NCBI GenBank assembly: GCA_026120035.1
Contig: JALRME010000020.1
Coordinates: 682,001 to 746,000 of the forward strand
Length of the DNA stretch: 64,000 nt
From: Coleophoma eucalyptorum
Taxonomy: Eukaryota > Ascomycota > Leotiomycetes > Helotiales > Dermateaceae
Direction: 5' to 3'
Each line of letters begins with the position of its first letter. Within the stretch, counting starts at the first letter, position 1. Below are positions 1 to 11,538 of the stretch, piece after piece. The position numbers and the translations under genes are program-made. Below the pieces are notes generated by a model. That model was not told where the DNA came from, ran no database searches, and saw only the letters and a list, made by a program, of their open reading frames with translations.

Positions 1-569
1 GTCCAAGCCCTGATCTAAAAGACCAGTGGGATTACCGGCAGAGTATTTGCTCCCTAAAGTATATCCTCCCCCATAGAACCAGACAATAACGGGAACTGGC
101 CTTGACTGATTCAAAGATTTGTTGTCATAAATCGACTTCGGAACAATAACATCGGCGAACAAACAATCCTCATTCTCGTTGGAAGCCCCCTCGTCAAGAG
201 ACTCGGCTCCAATCTGCCAATTTGCATAAGATTGAGGGCAGATATTCCCATATGATCCGTCTTGTACACCGGCGCTGCGATTGTCTAATGGAGGCTGGGT
301 GGCTTCGAACCGCAAGTTTCCCAGTGGAGGGGCGGCATAGCGAATATTGCTGAAGTTGTAATAAGAGTTGGATTGGTTGGACTTCAAACTGGTTAGAGCT
401 ACTTATAATGATGAGATGAAAGACATACGATTGACAAAGAAGCCTGGTGAATCGCGTATCCCAGATCAACAATTGGAGTATTATTCCTTGAATCCGCTAC
501 AACAGTTCCAGACACTGCTAGAGTAGCAGATAAAAGAGAGACGGCATAAGAGATCCCACCACCCTTCAT
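1..569 (-). CDS. Secreted type-B carboxylesterase/lipase, N-terminal part (runs off window)
   Basis: This is the 5' end of a carboxylesterase (alpha/beta hydrolase, COesterase family) that cleaves ester bonds of lipids or other esters outside the cell. The ATG at 569 opens a signal peptide (about residues 1-25, hydrophobic core then AVSGTVVA). A 47-nt intron lies at 382-428 (GTATGT donor, CTAAC branch, GAAG acceptor), and exon 2 runs from 381 off the left edge. Exon 2 carries family hallmarks: NIRYAAPPLGNLRF near the start, NEDCLFADV, and the oxyanion-hole block WFYGGGY close to the edge. The nucleophile elbow, acid and catalytic His lie outside the window. An in-frame TTG 15 nt upstream is not a convincing start. 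The family is certain; the substrate is unknown. Confidence 0.88.
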
Positions 570-2647
570 GGTAGCGGTGACCAATTGGTACTGAAAGATG
601 AATTATAGTTGGGGGATGCAAGTGACAAGAATGGTTAAGAAAGGTCTATGGCATGCTATTGGACTTATAACGGAACTGCAACGTCTCCGTTGCAATCAGA
701 ATCTAGAGTTCTTATTTTCGTTATTACCCCAATGTATTCCAATATGAAAAGCTTGTCCCCAGTGGGCCTAATCTCGGTAGGATTCGTAATCTGTGCCTGT
801 CTTCGGCAGTTGCAAGGACCTTTCCAAGGAAACAACAAGTTGGACTAGTCGTATTTGGTCACAGCAAGCTGAGTGAACCAATGATTCTTCTAATATACAA
901 CTGCAAAGTGTGGAGAATCTAAGGAATGTGCTAGAGGATTGTGTGCTAGTAGCTCAGAGGCCTCTTATGCAGACATGTTGTGATTTCGGCAGATTGTATG
1001 GCAATAAAAACCCTGCGGGGCATTCAAAAGTCTCCATCAGAGATACTTGCACGCTGCACCCCGCAATTTCTTTTGATATCTGCCACAATGCTCTCCAACC
1101 ATCACTTTGTTATATGTAATATTGGTTAAAGTTTCAAAGGGCAGATAGCCTTGAGCAGAAATAGCATTGTGTGCATCCTACTGAAGTTGCAGCTGTAGTG
1201 AGGAGAAGCCCCTGAGATTTTTAAATCTTAGAACATGTTTATAAGAGTGGACGGTGTTTGTAAGGTGGACGTCATTGTGTAAATTGCCGTTGAAGTCTCC
1301 CACCGTCCACATGATCTACGCTTGTCCCAGGGTTGTCCCAGGGTTGTCCCAGGATTTTATCCGCAATCTGTTTCCTTGATGATGAAATGTTCGCTAAGCG
1401 GGAAATACTAAGCCGAGCGAGCACCTTTACTTGTTAGTAATTAAAAACCCCTCTCACAAACAGAAACCGAGAAATCCACTTGTGGTATATACTGTATGAT
1501 ATAGAAATATATATGTTTCCAAGCACGTCAGAGTAATGATATGCGTTTCCGAAGTTATTCAACGAGTCAGCCTTTAACCGTGCGCTCGCTAATCTTATCA
1601 CCGTCTATTCAAGAGCTTTGACGAAACATTTCTGCGGGTCTACAACTGACAAGTCTTCCTTCAATTTTAATGACAGTTCCAGTCTTGGAATGACATTTGT
1701 GAATCGTATAAAGCCATTGAAAGCATCATAAATGGCTCGCAGACTTGTGGTTTTAATGCTAAATTACAAGTACACTTTCTACCAGGCTATTCAGATATCC
1801 AAACGCGAAAACTTACCATATTTGAGAATGGCTTCCGAGCATATAGATACCCGAATTACCAATATGTTTATGAAGTGCGACGGCCCCCATCTTTTGCCAT
1901 CTCGGCTAGTAATTCTTTAATTAAGCAAATCTGTAGTTTGGCTTGGATTGTGAAATCTGAACTCCCGATACTACCGGCAGGTTTCCACAAAGTATGTGGA
2001 TACTTAGGATTGAGGGCCCATTTTGATCTCGAGGCGGACCAGATCCTTTGGGAAGTAGATGCTGGGTTTCTCTAGGTTTAAGGTAACACCCCGAGGACAA
2101 GTGGAATTATTACCAAGCCTTACCTTACTAAGGACTAGTACCATACAAATGAAATCAGCTTTATAGAGTTATGCTTATATGCGAACAGAGCCTCAATAGC
2201 GGGGAATCTCACTATCAGGGACTCAAAACTTACCAGTTGTACCAATAGTAGTTCTGTGAACATTTATAAACCAGATATCTACCAGCATCTGGTGCAAAGC
2301 GGATCTGGCCACACCGCAAATGATTGTCGTGACAGGGATTGTTCAAAAAGTACTTGGCGTTTTTGAAGCTCTGATCACACCGGTAGTTGAATGTCAGAAT
2401 AATACCTCAACAAGACTTGAAGTGGGCTACGGGAGATTTACGGCCATGGCCGAGGTATCCCATTATTTTGCAACTTCATCCGCACTGAGATAGTGGATGA
2501 GATGGGCACTACCCTTACAGCGGAGCACGGCTCATTGCCTTGGCAGTTTTCCAAACAAGAGAAGCCGGAGTCTGCATACAAAAACAAGCCATTTATATCT
2601 TGGATGGAATTCTCTGTGAAAGAAAATCGACACATTTTCAACTTGTC
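570..2647. other. Intergenic region, divergent promoters
   Basis: About 2 kb between the divergent carboxylesterase and rhamnosidase genes. Only short frames with no recognisable protein were seen. A three-copy 11-bp direct repeat (TTGTCCCAGGG) sits at about 1322-1354. No RNA gene was recognised. Confidence 0.6.
1322..1354. repeat. Three-copy 11-bp tandem repeat
   Basis: The unit TTGTCCCAGGG occurs three times in tandem, the last copy ending in AGGA instead of AGGG. It lies in the intergenic space; no function is inferred. Confidence 0.8.
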
Positions 2648-5600
2648 ATGATGGGTTTCTGGAACTATTTGGTGAATATGCAAAGCTTGTTTCATGCAAT
2701 ATCGCTAACAATCTTACTAGAAATGCTTTACAATAGTGCTTACTTTTCCCTCGACAATATTGGCACTTCCCTCAAACCATACCAATGCCCTCACCAATGC
2801 AGCTATTGACCGTGGAACCTTCCTCGATCCTTCGGCTAATATTCGTCCGAAGTTCAGATATTGGTATGTTGCCAAAACATCATTTAATTGCTAATCCTGA
2901 AGCTTACTTTGTAGGCTACCCGATGCCAATGTAGATCCCGATACTATCACGAGTGATATTGCATCAATTAAAAAAACTGGTGTGGGAGGGATAGAGTTTA
3001 TACCCCATTACCTTTATGGTGGTTTGGAAACGCAGACAACCTGGGAATTTACCCCAAGTGACTGGTCAATCTATGGCTACGGGACCGAAGCTTATGCGAA
3101 TATCTTCCAGACAGTCTTACAAGCTGTGAAAGCCAATGACATGCTCTTGGATTTCGCAATTGCGCCCAGCCAAGGTGCCGGTGTTCCAGCTGAAGAGGGC
3201 TCAGATGGTTTGGCCTGGGACCTGGTGAGCCCATATCCCAATAAATTGTATATCAAGCCTTCACTAATAGATACCTAGGTCGGATTCAACATAACGCAAC
3301 AGTCAAATAGTACCTTCACTGGTATTATTCCAGGCTGGGGAACTGGTTCTCTAGTTAGCTTAACAACCGGTCTCATTATTAAAAAGGAGAACAAAACAAG
3401 AGAACAATGGAGTCCATACACTGGGGTCTCAGCAATCACATATACCGTCTCTACAATTGCCCTTGACTCGTTGGCAGATATCACAGACTCAGTCAATTCA
3501 AACGGCACCATTTCTATAAATTTCCCTGCAAATTCAACTGGAATTGAATACAAGGTATGGGCTGCCTATCTTAAGCACTCTGATTATCGTACTGTGCGTC
3601 CCGGGAACGACCCACAAACCATTATTCAAAATGGCTCCTGGGCGGTCGACCATTTTAGCGCACTCGGGGCCAAAGTCACCACAGATTTTCTGGAAAACCA
3701 CGTCCTAGTTAATGGCAGCAAAGAGCTGCTTCAGCAGGTTGGAAACTATGGTAAGAATCTCTTGCAGGTTGTTTATAATTCTTAATAACAGCATTTAGCT
3801 TGGGAGGACAGTGTTGAGATCTCTAGCACCGTTTATTGGACGAAAGACTTGCCTGATGCTTTCCTCGCCGCACGAGGTTATTCTATCAGAAAGTACCTAC
3901 CGCTTCTCTTCCATGGTAATACTGGAACTTTTGGTTCCGTTGCTTCCGAGTGGTGGATTACCAACGAAGCTGATGAAGGACTACATTACTCCGATGACTA
4001 TCGGACAACTTTGGCAGAACTTTATGGTACATACTTAGAAGCGCTAAATTCATGGGCCCATGACTTTTTAGACTTGCAGGTGTCTAGTCAAGTATCGGTA
4101 CGTAATGTTATTACTCTCAAAATTAGCTATCTCAAGGGTGCTAATCCATGCTTTAGTACAATCTTCCAATGGATATGGTTAGTTATAATCGAGACATCCG
4201 GTGGAAACTAAAGAAGATTTACTTACCATACCGCAGCTCAAAAGTGTACCGCTTGTCGATGTCCCCGAATGCGAATCTCTTGCGTTCAACAATGAGATTG
4301 ATAGTTATCGTCAATTTGTTGGACCTGCAAACGTGGCTCAAAAACGAGTTATCTCTAGTGAAGTAGGGGCAGAAATTGACCTCGCTTATCAGGTTACAAT
4401 GCCCTCATTACTCTGGGCTGTAAAGCGCTCGTTTGCGGTGGGTATTAATCAAATTGTGTTTCATGGGAGCCCCTACTCAGGTAGCTACGGAAATACAACC
4501 TGGCCAGGCTATACAGCTTTTTCTTACTTGTTCTCGGATATGCATCAGCGACACCAACCGGCCTGGTCTAGCTACTCCGATACCATAGACTTCGTATCTC
4601 GCGTAGGCTTCATTTTACAAACTGGAGTTCCCAAGAGAGATCTTGCATTCTGGCTTAAGCAGACATCCACCGACCCACAACTTCCGAAAATGTATCAAGC
4701 TTCAGATTTGATAGATGCAGGTATGTATAAAGCCACCCTTTGCCCTTAAACATAAACCTTATAAATGGCAGGGTATGCATATGAATACTTATCACCCGAT
4801 AACTTTGACTTGCCACTCGCAACTGTCACAAATGGTGTCTTGGCCGCCAACGGTCCTGCATATAAAGCTATGGTTATCCCTCAAAATTGCTCTCTGACTG
4901 TTTTTGGTGTGGAAAGGCTTGTTGGGTATGCTCAGGAAGGACTTCCTATCATTTTCTGGGGAGGCCTTCCGTCGACCTTGGCCAGTTACAATGAAAGCGG
5001 AGCTGGATATGTCGCGGAAGCCCTGGAACAGATCTCCACATTGTCGAATGTGCACATCACGGCATATGAAGATTCACTTACCTCTACTTTGGCATCTGTG
5101 GGCATTACACCCCTGACACAGATATCTTCAAATGGCTCCTGGCTCACTTATTGGCGATGGGATGAAGATAATTCTACCGACTATATTTATGTATACAACG
5201 ATTCTCCATACAGCGAAGGAACTATTGAGTTCGCAGCCACAGGAATTCCTTATTTCTTCGATGCGTGGACGGGTGGCATTTCAGCGATCCTGAACTATAC
5301 CACCACGAACACAACAACAGCAATATACTTCAAGCTTGCTGAATATCAGAGTATAATCGTAGCATTCGCAGATGTGGCAATTGAAAATGTGGGGTTGCCA
5401 CTCGATCGACAGCATGTTGAAAAATCCAGAAATGATATTGCGGAGTATATCTACTCAAATAATACTTTCTTGGGAAAGCAAAAACTTGATCCTATCATAA
5501 TTTCGAATTGGTCTCTGACTATCGAGCACTGGGACCCTCCGACTGATTTATACGACATAGACACAATTGCGGTCAAATCCAATCACTCATTCTCACTTCC

Positions 5601-5985
5601 ATCTCTTGTACCTTGGAAGGAGATCCCTGGTCAGGAATACGTCTCTGGGATCGGCTACTATAGCGCAAACTTTTCTGTTTCGAGCCAAAGTGCCTTCATC
5701 GACTTTGGTACTGTCGTACACACTATTACCCTGGACATAAATGGACACCGCATACCGCCATTGGATATCGCATGGGCCAAAGCGGATATCACACCGTACC
5801 TCAACATTAATGGCACCAACGTCCTTGAAGTTCAGGTATCCACGCCCATGTATAATGGAATGGGCTCCGTCTGGGACGAACTGATGATGGCTGGGTCAGT
5901 AAATGTTGTTGAATACGGAACGACGCAGGACTATGGGCTACTGAATGATGTCCACATCACTCCTTACAATTTTATCCAAGTTTAA
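2648..5985 (+). CDS. Secreted GH106-like alpha-L-rhamnosidase
   Basis: Rebuilt model of about 988 residues with eight exons: 2648-2671, 2721-2863, 2915-3224, 3279-3750, 3799-4097, 4157-4177, 4237-4720, 4772-5985. All joins keep phase and all donors are GT. The first two exons together give a signal peptide (MMGFWNYL joined to KCFTIVLTF...). The mature N-terminus holds PKFRYWLPDANVDPD and then GVGGIEFIPHYLYGG, the opening of fungal proteins assigned to glycoside hydrolase family 106. PECESLAFNN and RVISSE lie mid-protein. The last 150 or so residues form a GH2-type sugar-binding jelly roll (PWKEIPGQEYVSGIGYY). The expected role is removing terminal rhamnose from pectin side chains or plant glycosides outside the cell. 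Exon 6 is only 21 nt (YNLPMDM). Family assignment is from remembered motif resemblance; the coding status is strong. Confidence 0.85.
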
Positions 5986-7117
5986 CAGGTAATTAATATA
6001 ATTTAACGTCAAATAATGTGAAGAGCGGTTAGCAGAGGCTGTTATATATACAAAACCACCTTCCCACAATAATCTCATAAATCAACATTCATTTTAATGT
6101 TGGACTCGTATAGACATTGAAAGTTTTGGCCAAACTTCATAGAGACTACCGTGATTAACAACTCACCAGTATCACACCTATGGAGCTTTGCCCAACTCCT
6201 TTTAAACTTTTTTATCGCACTGTTAATTGTGACAATTATACTGCCAGTCATTGCTGGCCCAATTTTTCGAACGCCTCTCCTTTTTTCCCCATAGATCAAA
6301 AGCATACTGGCGGATAGCGGTCTTTGTCTTCGCTTTTTTGCGCTACCATTGTACTTGATATTTATATTCCTCCATTTCCATTCTAGATAGTCTTCGCAAA
6401 ACCCCGGGGTATACCTGACTTTGATAGGTTATTGTACGCCTCGGTGAATTGGCAGCAGAAGAAAAGATAGACTGGATATGCTATAGTCCTAAGCGTCTGC
6501 ATTTTAATTGACATTAAGGTTCCATCAGTGAAAACGACTAAATCCTTCATTCACTATAGGTAGAACGTAGGGTTGGCTGCGTTTCTACCCTCTCTATATT
6601 TCTTCGTGGTCTGGATACAGATGACAGATGGAGCCTCCACAGATTAGCACTTCACGCATTTTCTTAGAAAGCGCGACTGCCATCTTATCGCTGACCATAG
6701 CTACTCAATTGCACTATCCCTGAAAGAAATCACTTCTGTATACAATTTTTGTATTTCAGGCCCGCTGCCATTAGCATAACTGTGGATATATCATTGCAAG
6801 GACCGCGAGATGAGGGCTTGGTATCACCACAAGACCCGTTCGTTAATTTAATCGCAGTATTGGAAATGTCTATATTGAGTCATTTCTTATTTTATAACGT
6901 AGTTGTGATAGAGATTAAGGTCTTCATATAACGAATTGAAATTGCTATTCATCTTGCTAGTGACATATAATTCTACATTGTTCTGTGTCCCTGAATGTAA
7001 TAGGATATTTTATTAAGACCTTAGCCATAACTAGCTATCACTGAATAATATCGCTGAATTAGAATTAATAATATGTATGTATAGCTAATCGGTGCTTTAT
7101 GCAAGTGTTTTCTTTAC
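5986..7117. other. Intergenic region between convergent genes
   Basis: About 1.1 kb of AT-rich sequence between the 3' ends of the rhamnosidase and the repeat wall protein. No coding region or RNA gene was recognised. Confidence 0.6.
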
Positions 7118-9890
7118 TTAATTATACACCCCTATCAACACGGCTAAGCCACATACCCATACGCTCTCCACCGCCCAAATGCTCTTAAATTTACCAGAAG
7201 CAGAATTGCCTGCCACATAAGATGTTGTGGCTGCTTCTCCTGCACTAGTGGTTTGAGTTTGAGAACTACTTAATGTCGCAGACTTCTTGGTAGAAGTCGA
7301 CTTTTTGGTAGAAGTGGTAGTTCCATTAGAGCTAGCAGTCTTAGTTGTCAAGGAACTGCCTTCGCTAGTAGTGGTGGTGGCACCCTCATTATTATGAAGC
7401 GTGCTCAATACAGCGGCCGAAGCTTCACTTGCACCTACTGTGCCACTAGTAATGGTCTGTGTTGAGACTGTATATGTGGCACCATTGATAACCACAGCCT
7501 GACTTTCAACCGCGACTGTGGTTGATCCATCAGAAGCCGTCATGGTTACAGTGCTTCCGAGTGAAACGGTCACACCGTCAACGACATACACGGAAGCGGA
7601 GTTTGCTGTGTACGTAGAAGAACCAACGACAATGTAAGCTGCAGCAGTGGTAGTCGCAGGGCTTGTGGTCGAGATGGCTTGTGTAACCCCGTTCACAACA
7701 ACGACTGATGCCGAGGTTGCCAAAACATAAGTCACTGTTTCAGAAGGGTTAGTCATGACTACGGTACCGCCTGGTGTAAGGGTTGAGCTGCCCAAAACAT
7801 AGTTAGATGCAGAATTCCTAGTGTATGTCTCACCGCCGCCAGTAATGACCGCGACGGATGTGTCTGAACCACTTTGTGCTTCTCCCGAAGATGAATCAGA
7901 GCCAGAAGCAGAACTGGAGGAAGTATCTGAACCAGAGGCGTCAGAACCCGAAGAAGCAGAGCCCGAAGAAAGGCCCGAGCCGGAAGAACCAGAGCCGGAA
8001 GAGGAATCAGAGCTGGAAGAGGTAGAACCCGAAGAGGAATCAGAGCCTGAAGAGGCAGAACCCGAGGAAGTATCGGAGCCTGAAGAGGCAGAGCCGGAGG
8101 AAGTGTCAGAGCCGGAAGAAGTAGAACCAGAAGAGGAGCTTGAGGAAGTATCAGAGCCTGAAGAAGAACCAGAACCAGAAGAAGTATCGGAGCCTGAAGA
8201 GGAACCAGAACCAGAAGAGGTATCGGATCCTGAAGAAGTAGAGCCCGAAGCAGCAGTACCTGAGGAAGTATCGGAGCCTGAAGAGGCAGAGCTTGAGGAG
8301 GTTGAACCTGAGGAAGTATCAGAGCCTGAAGAAGTAGAACCTGAGGAAGTTGAACCAGAGGAAGTATCGGAGCCTGAGGAGGTTGAACCTGAGGAAGTAG
8401 AGCCTGACGAAGTATCAGAACCTGAAGAGGTGGAACCAGAAGCATCAGAGCCTGAAGATGCAGAGCCTGAAGATGCAGAGCCTGAAGATGCAGCAGAACC
8501 AGAAGCATCAGAGCCTGAAGATGAATCCGCTGTAGAAGCTGGATCGGTGGCAGCTGCTTGGGCAGTCGTGGCTGCTTCGGGGGTGGTTGCTGCCTCTGCG
8601 GTGGTGGCCGCCTCTGCAGTGGTAGCTGGTTCGGTGGTAGTAGCTGCTTCAGTGGTGGTGGCTGCCTCTGTGGTGGTGGCTGCCTCTGCAGTGGTAGCTG
8701 CTTCGGTGGTAGTAGCTGCTTCGGTGGTAGTAGCTGCTTCGGTGGTAGTAGCTGCCTCTACGGTCGTAGCTGCTTCGGTGGTGGTATCAGATCCATCACC
8801 CAACAAGCAGTCATCATCAAGACATGCTTGAACGGCTGATGGAGGATCATACAACCCATTAACACCTCCGTCGGATCTAGCACAATCACCTCCCCAGTAT
8901 CCGCTACACATATGTTAGTAAATAGAATGTCAAGTAGGTCTCAGAGTACGTACCCTCCAAGTTGATGCTTATATACAAGCTCCCAGACAAGTGCGGGATG
9001 GCATCTGGCATATTTGCCCGCAGTAGGATGAGCTGAATTCCACCCTGTTGGTGTAGGCATATATGTCGGGCAGTCTGTAAGATCATCGAAATTCATTGCG
9101 GAAGTTTTCCGCCTACCTGTTGCATCGGCGTTCGAATAGGGAACAAGAGTGGAGAGATCCGTTGGGTACGCAGATATAACACCTGGACTATAAGTAGGAC
9201 CCAATTGACCGCAAGCGTTGCTTGCAGATACACTTGCTACAACGAGGTATACCGAAGGAGAAGTCCTGTTAGGTATAAGCATATGTCTAAAGATGCGAAA
9301 TGAAAATATATTCCGTACATGGTGACTGAAAGATCTGGGCGTACTATTGTCGAAGGATACTTGGTTCCATTTTTCGAACTCGTTGGCCAGTATGTCATAT
9401 CGACGGTTCCAAAAGAACTTCAAAAGTCAGCGTGCTTTTACCAGTGCCATCTAAGGGCTCTTACACTCCACATGATGTCCAGTGAATCAAACAGTCGGAA
9501 TCTACGGTGGTGCAGTTGTTCTGTGGAATGACCTGGTTCCAAGAAGATTCATAGGTGACGGTTGAGTATGGGGTACCAGTACACGTTGAAAGTGATGCTG
9601 AAGACGTTATTGTCATGGAACTAGAGGTCGATGTGGTGTGGTGCTTTGTGGTTTTAGTGCTTGTGGTCGTGGAATTCCTAAGAGCCTTCGTTCGAGCCAG
9701 AATTGGGCGACCTTTTGGGAAATACTCAGCATTCTTCTTCAGCACCTAAATAACGAAGATATCCTGGACTCTCCGTCTGGCCCAGTGTAGATATCTGGCA
9801 GCACTTACCATTACCATTCAACTCCAAACCTGATGCTGCCACTGCAAGGCATGGAAGCCAGACACCGAAGAATGAACCAAAGAACAACAT
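7118..9890 (-). CDS. Ser/Thr/Gly-repeat cell-surface protein, probable GPI anchor
   Basis: Proposed exons on the minus strand are 9890-9809 (signal peptide, MLFFGSFFGVWLPCLAVA), 9745-9467, 9417-8954 and 8903-7118. The N-terminal third is Cys-containing and conserved-looking (STCTGTPYSTVT, NACGQLGPTYSPG, ARCHPALVW, YDPPSAVQAC). It is followed by tandem TTEAATT units (about 8550-8800), then a long SGSDTSSGSTSS tract (about 7880-8530), a valine-rich region, and a hydrophobic tail (about the last 20 residues) after a small-residue stretch, as in GPI signals. It is most likely a glycosylated wall protein; the function of the N-terminal domain is unknown to me. One problem: exon 1 ends in phase 1 at its GTAAGT donor, whereas exon 2 reads in phase 0. 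The exon 1 to exon 2 join is therefore unresolved, from either a mis-model or a one-base indel. Confidence 0.75.
7880..8800. repeat. Coding minisatellite (TTEAATT and SGSDTSSGS units)
   Basis: Degenerate tandem units lie inside exon 4 of the surface protein: seven-residue TTEAATT-type units at about 8550-8800 and short Ser/Gly/Asp units at about 7880-8530. The repetitive codons also create long spurious antisense frames. Copy number is likely variable between strains (inference). Confidence 0.85.
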
Positions 9891-11538
9891 GGCTTTGAGT
9901 ATGCTTGGAATCCTTCGCACTGGGACAGGAAAAGGAATTGATATTCGTAGGTGGATGAGGGTAGTTATACTAAAGATGGAGGCTCAAGGCCTGGAATCCA
10001 ATACAGCCACTCCTATCTCGGACGACTGCTGGTACCTTGACGATCATCAGAGTTTAAAGATTCATAGACGGTTCGCCCACGATACAATCCCGGACAAGCA
10101 TTGATAGATATTCCCTGCTCTGTGGGTCGCATCGTCGTACCCTCATGGCTTAGGGATCTGTTACAAAGATTCTTCTATGGAGCACTGCTGCGGAATGCAA
10201 CATGCCAATTCTACTCTACAACTGCGCATAGTGCCAAATATAACCTAGTAAATGGGGATTCCCAACCCTAACTGAGAAAGCAGCGCGAATTTATACCTTA
10301 AGTGCATTGTCCTTGTAGATTCTTAACCTGCCTAAATAACTAACCGCCTGCTCTCCCAGGAAACAGAGACAAGTACAACTTCGAAAGATCACCGGTAGGC
10401 CTTGCTTAGCGAATGCGTCCAGACATTGGTTGGCGGTGCAGGTTCCTGGCGGTCGCTTGGCCCTGTCGTTCACCGCTCGCCAAATGCTACTTAAAATCTT
10501 ATCCCGCCAAATCTGATCCACAACGGTGGACAACGTCGTCGATTAATTTCCCATTTCCGGGCTATTCTGCGGTGTGGAGCAGTCTAATTTCCTTATGCAG
10601 TCCTACTGTAACATTTGACATAAGACGGACAGCGAACTAGTCGTATTCTACAACGTCCGATATGCACCTTTGAGCCCCATTATTGCGGCGATCAACACCA
10701 ATCCGTAGCAATTGAGCCTCATTCCGCGGCTGTAACGCGTGATAATTGGCTGGCCTTATAATTCCAGCAGCGCAGTTAGGCTTTCTCTGGGGCAGTAAGG
10801 CTTTCTGGGGCACACACCTCGGCTGGTGAACCCAACGGCCACGAGTCATAGTTATGAAAATAGGAGTACCAGGAGCTTTTGTTTTTACGGCTAGAGCGAT
10901 CTGTGAATCAGCAACTCAGTTTAGATTAGGATAGGTAAGAGATAGTCAATCAGTGAAAGCTACAGTAATGTAGTCCTCGCTTGCTCTGATGGTGATGGGT
11001 TTATGAAAACTTACCCAGTGCAATCAGCAAGGTACACGACTATCAACAATGGTCAACCGTGGGGGAACGATGATCCCACTGTACAAGGCCATCAGGTCAT
11101 GAGGACCGGTGTATTTTTCCGGCCTAGATTCCTCTCCTCTTTACGAAGCACTTCATGTTCTGTCTACTTTGGGGTTGGGATTAACGAACCCATGCCCTGT
11201 ACCCTCGCCTAACATGTTTTCTATTCCACGATTCGCCCAAAAACGAGTAGCTCAGCACGGTCAAATTATGAAAGTACTCAGGGTCCCACCATGCGCAGCT
11301 CTGTAGTTCCCAATGAGAATAGATTCGAAATTATGTCGATCTTGCCCGGATGTTTATTATCCTTTTCAACCCGTGGTCGCACAAGGCGTAAGGCAGGACC
11401 CATTATTCCCAAATCGTAAATGCCAGTTGTAGCGCGCATGTTCGAGGGGTCTGATTCCATCTTTGTGTTCAACTCATCTCGCACCACCATACGGTGCAGA
11501 GTCATCTAATCTAGCAAGCTCCAACTGTATCAAAGACA
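9891..11538. other. Intergenic region, divergent promoters
   Basis: About 1.65 kb between the surface protein and the pepsin-like gene. Only short frames on both strands (for example near 10291-10849 and 11003-11306), without domains or splice support. Nothing else recognised. Confidence 0.55.

Noticed and set aside
4169..4366. 65-codon frame in the middle of the rhamnosidase
   Set aside because: It begins in the true microexon but continues through an intron in the wrong frame.
7759..8508. 249-codon Leu/Pro-rich minus-strand frame
   Set aside because: Out-of-frame shadow of the same repeat tract.
7821..8831. 336-codon plus-strand frame of Glu/Pro/Val repeats
   Set aside because: It is the antisense shadow of the Ser/Gly and TTEAATT repeats of the surface protein; repetitive codons keep the opposite strand open. 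No start context, splice sites or domain.
9250..9310. Possible extra intron in the surface protein (donor GTACGG near 9317, acceptor TTTAG near 9283)
   Set aside because: Donor and acceptor phases do not match, and the sequence is open without it.
10291..10849. Short minus-strand frames (10291-10533, 10637-10849)
   Set aside because: No homology-like pattern, no plausible exon joins; treated as noise.
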